From Chondrus crispus (taxonomy: Eukaryota; Rhodophyta; Florideophyceae; Gigartinales; Gigartinaceae), in assembly GCF_000350225.1 (NCBI RefSeq), contig NW_005178804.1, positions 62,001 to 126,000 of the forward strand: DNA of 64,000 nucleotides. Reading direction: 5' to 3'. This document shows positions 19,201 through 28,459 of the stretch, in pieces. Position 1 is the stretch's first letter. Every line of letters begins with the position of its first letter. The notes under the pieces were generated by a model. That model was given only the letters and a program-made list of their open reading frames with translations, did no database searches and was not told where the DNA came from. The translations under genes and the position numbers were made by a program.

Positions 19201-20798
19201 AGACTTTCAACCAGGCAACCAACGGTCCTAGAGCCGCATTTCGGCAGACCGGCATTGACAAAGAACTTGCCTCGCAGACCAAGAATCGGGCTTGAAAACT
19301 TGTTCCTCGATCTGAGGCGTCAAACATCTTGACATCTAGATAGGTTTTCAATGTGAAGCAACTGCCTGATGCAAATGGCAATATAGTTGAAAGTGCAAAG
19401 CCAGACTTGTTGCTCGTGGATTCCAGCAAGTGCAAGGTCTTGATTATACTGAGACATATGCCCCTGTCATAAAGTTTACCACTATTCGTCTACTTCTTGC
19501 CTTAGTTGCTCATTACGACCTCGAACTTCATCAGATGGATGTCGTGACTGCGTTTTTGAACGGCGACTTGGATGAAGACATCTACATGGAGCAACCCGAA
19601 GGGTGCATGACAAAAGCAAAAGTGATCACGTGTGCAAACTTTTGAAAGCACTTTACGGTCTTAAACAAGCACCTCGTCAATGGCATGCCAAAGTGGATGA
19701 TTTCTTAATTGGTGAATTGGGATTCGAGACTTCGCGTATTGATCCGTGCCTCTACATTAAACGCATCGGTAACATTATCATGCTGATTGCGTTTTATGTC
19801 GATCACTTGTTACTCGCTGATAGTGATATCGACGCCATCAAATGGATGAAGGGGGAGCTTAATAAACGGTTTGAGATGAAAGACCTTGATGAAGCAAAAG
19901 TCTGCATTGGTCTTGAAATTCAAAGGGATAGCACCGCCAAGACATTGGGTCTCACTCAAACTAAGTATGCATCAAATGTGCTTGACCATTTTAAAATGTC
20001 GACTTGTAACCCTTCTCTGACTCCAATGGAACAAGAACAAGGTCACACAACAACGATTTCTACCGAAAACGACTCCGAAACAAACGAACCGTATCGTGAG
20101 GCAGTCGGGTGCCTTATGTACTTGATGGTTGGCACTCGTCCAGACTTGGCATATGCGATTGGAAAGCTTTCTCAACATTCTGCCAACCCATGTGAGTCAC
20201 ACTGGGCAGGTGTGAAACGAGTAATGCGATACGTGCAAGGGACTCGAAACCTAGGAATCGTGTTTGACAATAAATCCAAATCGCCGGAGTTGTTCGGCTT
20301 CAGTGATGCTGACTGGGCCGGTTGTTCAGACTCTCGCAAGTCAACCAGCGGATATGTTTTCAAGTTCTGCGGTGGAGCGATCAGTTGGAGTTCCCGGAAA
20401 CAGACTGTGGTTGCAACTTCGACGTGTGAGGCTGAGTACATTGCACTTTGTGAAGCGTGTAAGGAGGCGAGTTGGTTGCGTCAAGTGGTTGCTGATGTCC
20501 TTGGACTTGATTCTGATCCATGATTATGATGAGGTGTGATAATGCAGGGACGATTTCGTTTGCAAAGAATGAATAGATCAACCGTCGTAACAAACATGTC
20601 GATGTGAAATACCACTATGTACGAGATGCTATTAAGAGAAACATTGTGTCTTTGTGGCATTGTCCGACCACTTGCATGCCTCCAGATATCTTGGCGAAAG
20701 CACTTGGGCGAATTCTATTCCAAAAGTCCGTAGAACTTCTAGGGCTTGCAGTAGCTACTTCCGGTAACAGCCATGTGATTGACGGGGGAGTGTTGTAA
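16282..20798 (+). pseudogene. gag-pol: Copia F2 gag-pol, sense arm (decayed)
   Basis: Homologous along its length to F1 Gag-Pol: Gag (16282-16910), zinc knuckle (CTNCNRHRHTATRRW, with the last Cys replaced by Arg), GAG-pre-integrase (about 17560-17720), integrase (17750-18500), reverse transcriptase (19400-20060, YVDH instead of YVDD) and RNase H (20280-20795). Lesions include TAG at 17122, an integrase G-run deletion near 17990, a 377-bp solo LTR at 18520, TGA in place of Trp near 19293, a frameshift near 19400 and a one-base loss near 20520. Most of these recur in the other F2 copies of the window. The final frame runs into the LTR at 20791. Not functional. Confidence 0.9.
18520..18896 (+). 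repeat. 377-bp solo LTR of a third family, inside F2 integrase/RT linker
   Basis: Absent from the other F2 copies at this point. It begins TGTGGAAATT, ends CGTCACA (terminal inverted repeat TGTG/CACA) and is flanked by a perfect 5-bp duplication GTTGT (18515-18519 and 18897-18901). No other copy is seen in the window; strand is arbitrary. Confidence 0.8.
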
Positions 20799-21483
20799 TT
20801 GTTCGACCACATGCTGACACGCATGACACACAATGACAGATATGACACGTGTAGAAGCAAAAACACTCAGCACGTCGAACAGAGCAACTTTGGTTTCAAC
20901 GTGTACACGTGTCGTTTATGTGTTCAGTCGCACTTCTCTCGCAATTCTGAGCATGCTTCATTTTTGTGTTGACACGTGTAATATCTATACACAGTGGCTC
21001 TCTACAGTACATTCTGAACATGTTTCATTATTCTTGGTTTGACACGTGTATGAGACGTATGACATTTGTCCTACACGTGTGTGACACATATGAAATATAT
21101 ATAACGGTGTTTTTGCTCTAAAACTTGCAATGCATTAATCGTAGACTAAAGTCTCCACCCTACAGCACAGTGCATTTAGATATTATTGACTCTCAGATGG
21201 TCCCAAATTATCATTAACAGAGAGTGCAAACATTGTCAGCGACCGAGAGTGCAAGAAGGAGAGTCACCTGATTATCAGCGACAGAGAGTGCAAACATTAT
21301 CAACAACCGAGAGTGCACGATGGAGAGTCACTTGACCAGCCCTAATAGCCCGTACTGTATTTCGTAGACTATAAGTAGCGCCGATAGTTGGCAGCCAAGA
21401 GTAAAATGGCATCAACTTCTTTTCCAACCAACCACCACCACTTCAACCATCCTTCTTCCCTCTGCCCCGCTGACCTTCCTATA
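20791..21483 (+). repeat. F2 LTR, short subtype (693 bp)
   Basis: Starts TGTTGTAATTG after the tract GACGGGGGAG and ends CTTCCTATA. Its first about 300 bp are related to the 944-bp LTR, including five ACACGTGT palindromes; the rest differs and includes a GAGAGTGCAA-type repeat around 21220-21320. The inverted twin is at 56657-57349, also 693 bp. Confidence 0.85.
21370..21392 (+). promoter_or_regulatory. Candidate core promoter in short F2 LTR
   Basis: TATAAG followed by GCCGA-TAG-TTGGC; the twin at 56657-57349 has the better paired CGCCAA-TAC-TTGGCG. Confidence 0.45.
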
Positions 21484-24400
21484 ATTTCACATCGACATGT
21501 TTGTTACGACGGTTGATCTATTCATTCTTTGCAAACGAAATCGTCCCTGCATTATCACACCTCATCATAATCATGGATCAGAATCAAGTCCAAGGACATC
21601 AGCAACCACTTGACGCAACCAACTCGCCTCCTTACACGCTTCACAAAGTGCAATGTACTCAGCCTCACACGTCGAAGTTGCAACCACAGTCTGTTTCCGG
21701 GAACTCCAACTGATCGCTCTACCGCAGAACTTGAAAACATATCCGCTGGTTGACTTGCGAGAGTCTGAACAACCGGCCCAGTCAGCATCACTGAAGCCGA
21801 ACAACTCCGGCGATTTGGATTTATTGTCAAACACGATTCCTAGGTTTCGAGTCCCTTGCACGTATCGCATTACTAGTTTCACACCTGCCCAGTGTGACTC
21901 ACATGGGTTGGCAGAATGTTGAGAAAGCTTTCCAATCGCATATGCCAAGTCTGGACGAGTGCCAACCATCAAGTACATAAGGCACCCGACTGCCTCACGA
22001 TACGGTTCGTTTGTTTCGGAGTCGTTTTCGGTAGAAATCGTGATTGTGTGACCTTGTTCCATTGGAGTCAGAGAAGGGTTACAAGTCGACATTTTAAAAC
22101 GGTCAAGCACATATGATGCATACTTAGCTTGAGTGAGACCCAATGTCTTGGCGGTGGCGGTGCGATACCTTTGAATCTCAAGACCAATGCAGACTTTTGC
22201 TTCACCATGGTCTTTTATCTCAAACCGTTTATTAAGCTCCCCCTTCATCCATTTGATGGCATGGATATCACTACCAGCGAGTAACAAGTCATCGACATAA
22301 AGTGCAATCAGCATGATAGTGTTACCGATGCGTTTAATGTAGAGGCACGGATGACTACGTGAAATCTCAAATCCCAGTTCACCGAGTAAGAAATCATCCA
22401 CTTTGGCATGCCATTGACGAGGTGCTTGTTTAAGACCGTAAAGTGTTTTCAAAAGTTTACACACGTGATCACTTTTGCCTTTGTCAATGCACCCTTCGGG
22501 TTGCTCCATGTAGATGTCTTCATCCAAGTCACCGTTCAAAAACGCAGTTACGACATCCATCTGATGAAGTTCGAGGTCATAATGAGCAACTAAGGCAAGA
22601 AGTAGACGAATAGTGGTAAACTTTATGACAGGGGCATATGTCTCAGTATAGTCAAGACCTTGCACTTGCTGAAATCCACGAGCAACAAGTCTGGCTTTGC
22701 ACTTTCAACTATATTGCCATTTGCATCAGGCAGTTGCTTGACATTGAAAACCCATCGAGATGTTAAGATGGTTGACGCCTCAGATCGAGGAACAAGTTTT
22801 CAAGCCCGATTCTTGGTCTGCGAGGCAAGTTCTTTGTCAATGCCGGTTTGCCAAAATGCAGCTTTAGGACCGTTGGTTGCCTGGTTGAAAGTCTTGGGAC
22901 CTTCAATAGCGACATGCGCATGTGAAAGAAGAGCAGCTGCAAAGTTGCTCCTCCACCATGATGCGGGAGGTCTGCTGACTCGAGACGATCTTCGTACAGT
23001 TGGAGTGGGAATTGGAGGGGTGACATTCGGAGTTTCAACGAGAGGTGATTCATCACCTCATTTTCTCATTCTCACTTACAGAGTGAGTTTCGTCGTTTTC
23101 AAGAACCTCCTCTGGAACCTCATCTTCTTCAGACCCGACCCCGTCAGTATTTGGGGTATCAGCTGTATTCCCATTTTCGCCACCGAGCAATACAACGTCA
23201 ACATCAGAGTTGATTGAATCACTTTCGTTTGTAGGAATGTCATGCATCCCACATGTCGATTCATCAAACTTGACATCCCGTGACACAACAATTTTATTCA
23301 ACTCTCCGTCCCAAAGTTTGTATGCCTTACTGCATTGCAAATACCCAAGAAACATCGCTTCACGCGCTCGCAAGTCCAGCTTACGGAGCTCTAATTTTGG
23401 TAATGTATACCAGCACTTTGACCCAAATACTCGCAAATGGCCAACATTTGGAGTTGACTTCATCCAAATGTGATGGGGAGTGGTGTTAACTGGCAAAGCC
23501 CGTGAAGTAACTCGATTGCGCACATATACCGAAGTGGCAAGAGCCTCGGCCCAGAATCGCTTACTGACCTGTTTATGAGAAAGCATAGAGCGGACAAGAT
23601 CAATCAAAGTTCGATTTAAACGTTCAGCAACACCGTTTTGTTCAGGAGTGTACGCCGTTGTGAGTTGGTGCTGCGTACCGTTTAAATCTAAATAGGACTT
23701 GAATTCCGTCGACAAGTACTCTCCCCTCGATCAGTGCGAAGCACCTTTACTTTGCGACCAGTGTGGGTTTGGGCCAACTTTTCATACAACTTGTATTTTT
23801 GAAACGCCTCGGATTTATTTCTCATCGTGTACATAACAACCCAGTTCGAGTGATCATCTACAAATATAAAGAAGTATCTCGAGCCACCAACTGACTGTAC
23901 TTCAAGTGGACCGCAGACATCAGAATGTACCAAGTCAAGACAGTTCTGTGCTCGAGACGATGATCGCTGTTTTGGGATTACTGATCGCGTTTCTTTCCCG
24001 AACGCACACGCAGGACAAATGGGAGGGTGATTGTCAGACTCTGGATTCTTTGCACTGATGACATCGCTTTGACGAACGTTGATGCCACTTACCACATTAT
24101 TGTGAATCATTGATGCGATTCCTTGTACATTAACATGGGCCATGCGTTCATGTAGCGTCTGCAGGGTAACTACGTGAGCAGAAAAGGTTTCATTCATGAC
24201 GTCAAGTATGTACAAATCCCCAACTTGACTCGCTGTGGCAACTACAGTTGGTCCTGCAGTAACGCGGCATTTCTCATTTCAAATGAAACTTGCAAACCCT
24301 TTGAAACCATTTGGCTAACAGACAGAGTAGCGAGTATCCGAAATCAGGGACGTGCAAAACGTTTGACAATTTGCAAGGATGTGGACTACCGTTGACGTTC

Positions 24401-25359
24401 AACATGAATTCTACCTCGCCGCGACCAGCGACATTAGCTCTAGCCTTCGTGCCCATCTCGACTGGTCCAGATTGCATCTGTTCATACGTAACGAACAAAG
24501 AGCGATCAAACGTAATGAGCGCCGCAACCGGAATCGACAAGCCATGACCTTGCGTTTGCAGCCCTCTTTTCTGGAGTGGAAGTCGAAAGCAGGCAAGTAA
24601 AGTCACTCACCCCAAAGGCAGCAGTAGACTTGTCATCTCGAGAAACGAATGCACTTGGCTTCAAGCCAGTGTTGCGTGACCGAAACCCATCTGGCGGTGC
24701 AGGTCGGCGCCCATTCACGTCCTTGCCCCAGCAACGCGTTGCAGTATGCCCATGTCTATTGCAATTCGTACATTTCATATCGCGTCGAATAGGCATACGA
24801 TTGACAAGTGCAGGCGCATGTGGTGATGAAGCAGAAGCGGTCTTCATGCTTTGTCGTTGTTCTTCTTGCAGCAGACGACTCTTCACAAACTCGAGTCCAA
24901 ACACTTTATCTTCATTGCCAAGTGCGTCAAGAGCAACAATCAGGTTATCGAATCGTGGAGGCAAGCCATTCAACACAGCCATTGAAATTTCTTTATCGTC
25001 AATCTCAACACTCATTGACTGCAATCTGGCAGCAAGTTGCTTCACACGATTGATGAACACAAGCACTTTCTCGGATGGGAGCATGGATACAGTGTAAAAG
25101 TCGCGACGGGCGGCAAGTTTGTTGAGCAATGTATGACGCTCAAACACATTCAGAATTGCTTCCCATGTCTCTTTTGCACTGCTACACCCCCGCACATGTT
25201 GCAAGTAGTCATCAGAAAGCGTGAGTCCGATGACTGCCTTTGCTTTTGCGTCACCACGGATCCATTTTCTCCGGTCATCTGAGGTCGCATTCTCCGGGAT
25301 ATCATCAAAAACGTATTGATCGACATCTCGGAGAGCAAGCAGTAGCTGGATTTTCTGCT
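21484..25359 (-). pseudogene. gag-pol: Copia F2 gag-pol, antisense arm (decayed)
   Basis: Minus-strand copy of the F2 gag-pol from KQKIQLL (about codon 25 of Gag) to NKHVDVKYH in RNase H; the last about 60 codons are missing because the arm ends at the palindrome spacer. The zinc knuckle is normal here (CTNCNRHGHTATRCW), the protease reads DSG, and the RT motif is YVDD, so it is better kept than the sense arm. It shares with the other copies the integrase G-run deletion, the TGA in KTW and the RNase H one-base loss. At 25359 Gag is replaced by a tRNA-like fragment. Confidence 0.88.
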
Positions 25360-25430
25360 TGATGTTAAAATCGAGGTCTGAAAAATTTGCCGCAAAAATT
25401 CGTTAACCACTAGGCCACAGGCGCTGGCTT
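25360..25430 (-). mobile_element. tRNA-like short element, 5'-truncated copy 2
   Basis: About 71 bp of the element seen at 14119 (minus strand), lacking its TGTTGAAATAG...CAAGGGGACACC end. It stands exactly between the end of an F2 LTR and the gag fragment, where primer site and leader should be. Confidence 0.55.
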
Positions 25431-25556
25431 ATTGGTAGGTCGGCGGGGCGAAGGGGATTCGAAGGACGGTTGATGAGGTGAAGTTGAAGGATTAGGTACC
25501 GATTTACTTTGAGTCGCCAACTTCCGGCACTACTTATACACTTCTGCAATCTTCTA

Positions 25557-25664
25557 CTGTTGAAATAGTGAGCGCGCTCAAGGGGACACCAAGAAGCCAG
25601 CGCCTGTGGCCTAGTGGTTAACGAATATTTGCGGCAAATTTTTCAGACCTCGATTTTAACATCA
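25557..25664 (+). mobile_element. tRNA-like short element, full copy 3, with 4-bp duplication
   Basis: 108 bp, CTGTTGAAATAG to AACATCA, inserted in an F2 LTR between copies of TCTA (25553-25556 and 25665-25668). The uninterrupted LTR reads CTTCTAGAAC here, so this copy defines the ends of the element. Confidence 0.65.
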
Positions 25665-25830
25665 TCTAGAACTCTACTACCAAACACTACGAGACACATA
25701 CTACAGATGTAATGGCTCTAACACATGTGACCGTCTTGCTACTCAGCCAAACTGGCGATGGCCCAACAAATATAACAGAAAACCGCCTTACGAATTACCA
25801 CTGTCATGACGGAGAAATTAGTAAGGCAGT

Positions 25831-26953
25831 GTAGTGCAATACGCACCGGAAAAGGGGGGTGAAAAGAAAGGAATATATTTGGATATGAAAAGTAGTCCGG
25901 GTTGGGGGACACACGTGTGAATAACTGCACAGTTTTATTTTTTAATTATTTTATTGTATTTAGTTAATTAGTTGGCAATAATTTTGCTGACACTAGATTA
26001 GATCTAGGATCTAGCGCCGCGAGCTACTGTAGTGGCTCCGGCGGGGCGATATATACCTTTGCCCTCTGACCACCAAGTCAGTAAAGGTAACCCGAGTTGC
26101 CAGAGTTGAATATCGCCTTGGTCGAAGTCCGTCTTTCCCAAGACGCTCCCTTTTACCACAGATTTCGTTATCCTTTGCGCTCGGGGGTTCCCTTTCGTTT
26201 TCCTTTATTTCACCTATCCTTTTCTATTTCTATCTCTATTTCTATTTCCTTAACTTGTGTTGGTTCCACAGTGCCTGATTGCGATCCGCATTGTGACGAC
26301 TGGAGTCATCGGGCTCTTGTGTTGGTTCTTTTGTTTGTTGTTGGTGCCATCGGCTTTGGTTGCGACCGGACCGGTGTAGGTGTCTTGGCCACCGGGCGAC
26401 ACGTGGGTGTAGCGCTGCTACTTTTTTACGTCCACCGACGGAGGCTGTTGCAACGACGGTTCCCTCGAAGGTCCTGTTGTGTATACAGGACAGTGTTGGT
26501 TCCATCGGATACAGGTTGCGACCGTTCCGGGGTCGGTACTTTGCCATCGGGCAGTACGGAGGTGTAGCGCTGCTACGTGTTTGCTAATTCCCGTCGGGCT
26601 GCGTTGCGACGCACCCGTCGAAGACCTTATCAAGGGTATAAGGTGTAACAGGCGACCGCGAGCATTGGCTTTACGACCAATCGGGCCCGGCTTCTTAATC
26701 GCCGCCCCGAACTCGCCGAGCAACTGCCTGTACAAGACTCTACCACCATTCGTCCCGGGGCAGGCCTCTTCCTTTTGCCCCGCCTGTCAGGGACTTGAGC
26801 TACTGTGGGCCGCAAACCCACTTAAAGGGAAAGGGAGAATCGGACACTCCGTAGGGCTGTGCCGTCGGCAACTCTTGTTGGTTGTTGTTGGTTGGTTGTG
26901 TTGTCGCTGGACCGTTGGACCCTGTTTCCGGCCTGACAGGCGCATTGCACTAC
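25831..26953. mobile_element. 1123-bp non-autonomous TIR DNA transposon
   Basis: Inserted in an F2 LTR and flanked by a 7-bp duplication AGGCAGT (25824-25830 and 26954-26960). Ends are GTAGTGCAATACGC and the complement of GCGCATTGCACTAC, a 14-bp inverted repeat with one mismatch. Inside is an AT-rich left part, a TTTCTATTTCTATC run near 26220 and an imperfect internal duplication of about 60 bp ending GTGTAGCGCTGCTAC (about 26361 and 26515). Frames such as 26097-26567 show no transposase domain, so I call it non-autonomous. Superfamily unknown. Confidence 0.7.
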
Positions 26954-27610
26954 AGGCAGTACAACAAAGCACAGCAAAGCACAAATTCCCTTACTATTCC
27001 AAATCTAGCGTGTCACAAATTCGTAAGGCCCGTTTACAGCTCACACGTTGCCTTACGAATTCAAATCAGTCCTGCAAGGACTGTTTACAGCGCACACGTT
27101 GCCTTATGAATCTGAATCTCTCGTGAGGTCCTGTCCACTGTCAATTACAACAGTGCACATTTTGCCTTACGAATTCAAAACTCGCGCAACGGTATCTTTG
27201 TGTCCTGCCGTACCCGTGCTGCACTCCATGGACGCTGTAAACCTTTGGCACGTGCCAGGCACCCGCCACCAAGGTTCTATACTTTGTTTGTAAGACTGCA
27301 GGCGTACTGTACGCGTCCGACAGTGTAATGAAGACATGTGTCCAGGTCATACACGTGTTGTGCGAAGAAAATGAAACATGCTCAGATTGTATTGTACAGT
27401 GCAATCGTGTACAGATTTCACACGTGTAAACGTTGAAAACCAAACTTGCTCCTGAAGTACTGTAAAGTGGAACCGTGTACAGAATTCACACTTGTTCACG
27501 TTAAAAATCCAACTTGCTCAGCTCATCTGGCAGAGTGTTTTCGATTTTACACGTGTCATACCTGTCGTTGTGTGTCATGCATATCAGCATGTGGTCGTAG
27601 AATTACAACA

Positions 27611-27663
27611 GTAAACCGTACTCACCATATGCGCGACCAAGCGCGGTCCTCTTCTGGCCCGTC
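27611..27663 (-). repeat. F1 LTR fragment, left of G1 insertion
   Basis: Matches 12302-12354 of the antisense F1 LTR. It continues at 37412 on the other side of G1, with CCGTC (27659-27663) duplicated. Confidence 0.85.
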
Positions 27664-28331
27664 TGTAGTATAACGACGGACGCCCGCTCGGGGAGATTAT
27701 TAACAGTGCAGCCGTGCACGGTGGACACGTGGGCGGGTGTGCCCACGTGTAGGGAGCGCGCGCGTGCCGAGCGGTCGTAATGTGGCGTACGTGTACAGTA
27801 GTGCACGTGTCGGCCAAGCGGTAGTCTACCAGTATGACGCGTGTACGCTAGCACACGTGGCATCCGTGCCGTAGTCTGTAAGCAGCGCGTGTGTACAGTA
27901 GTACACACGTGTAGCTGCAGCGTCCGCGCGGTAATTAGGAATTGAGGCGCAAGTTTTTTAATGGCGTACAGTACCTGGTACGCCCTAGGCGGCAGGTACT
28001 GTATACTGGGACAGGTGTCGGAGGCGTCCCTCTGAGGGGTTAAGACCTGACACCCGTCCCCACCAGTGAACTGGGGCAAGCTCGCCCCCGTCCCTTTTGC
28101 GCCTACGTACGTCCGTTTTCGGTTGTCCGCCGCGCGTGCTGGCTTCTAACCCGTTACCGGTCGCTCCCGTTCACGCACCACGGGGCGACTGCGCGTAACC
28201 GGCCAGTGAGCCACTCGCTTTTCGGGAGCTCGTCCGATCGGTTCAATTAGCGCGTCGCGTCCGCGCCGCGTGCTCCCTCGCTAAAGCCTCCGCCTCTCAC
28301 CCAACCCAGGGCGGAGAGGAATTATCCCACA
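27664..28331 (+). repeat. G1 5' LTR
   Basis: 668 bp, TGTAGTATAACG to ATTATCCCACA; several CACGTGT palindromes between about 27728 and 27922. Confidence 0.92.
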
Positions 28332-28459
28332 TTTGATATTCTTGTGGAGGAGATAACTCTAGAGGTTGAGCCGCACGCGTAGTCGCTCGATCGCGTGCAG
28401 AACCGTACGGACGGAAAAGGTTTAGAAATCACCGCGTCGATCGCGAAGCGTATTCGACG

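Larger units (their letters stand above)
16348..25359. repeat. Large palindrome: F2 gag-pol in inverted orientation around a single LTR
   Basis: Left arm 16348-20610 and right arm 21484-25359 are the same F2 gag-pol in opposite orientation. Without the 377-bp LTR insertion and its duplication the arm lengths are about 3881 and 3876 bp. The 873-bp spacer (20611-21483) is the end of pol plus one 693-bp LTR. The arms meet the spacer at GATGTGAAAT and its reverse complement. A second locus at 55053-61404 has the same junctions with the spacer turned round. Confidence 0.85.
25431..27610 (-). repeat. F2 long LTR (minus strand) with two insertions
   Basis: Reverse complement of the 944-bp LTR type, interrupted by a tRNA-like element (25557-25664) and a TIR transposon (25831-26953). 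Subtracting both and their duplications leaves about 940 bp. It ends with AATTACAACA at 27601-27610, then abuts an F1 LTR fragment. The same composite is at 61474-63653. Confidence 0.82.

Noticed and set aside
19293..19295. TGA read as Trp (altered genetic code) at the shared KTW position in F2
   Set aside because: F1 uses TGG there and ends its polyprotein with TGA; F2 has other shared frameshifts, so a nonsense mutation is simpler.
26097..26567. 156-codon frame conserved in both copies of the TIR transposon
   Set aside because: The two copies are a recent duplication, so the shared frame is no evidence of selection; no transposase motif is visible.
27603..28079. Antisense frame in the G1 LTR, also present at 36554-37159
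   Set aside because: Duplicated only because the LTR is; Thr/Arg/His-rich and no domain.
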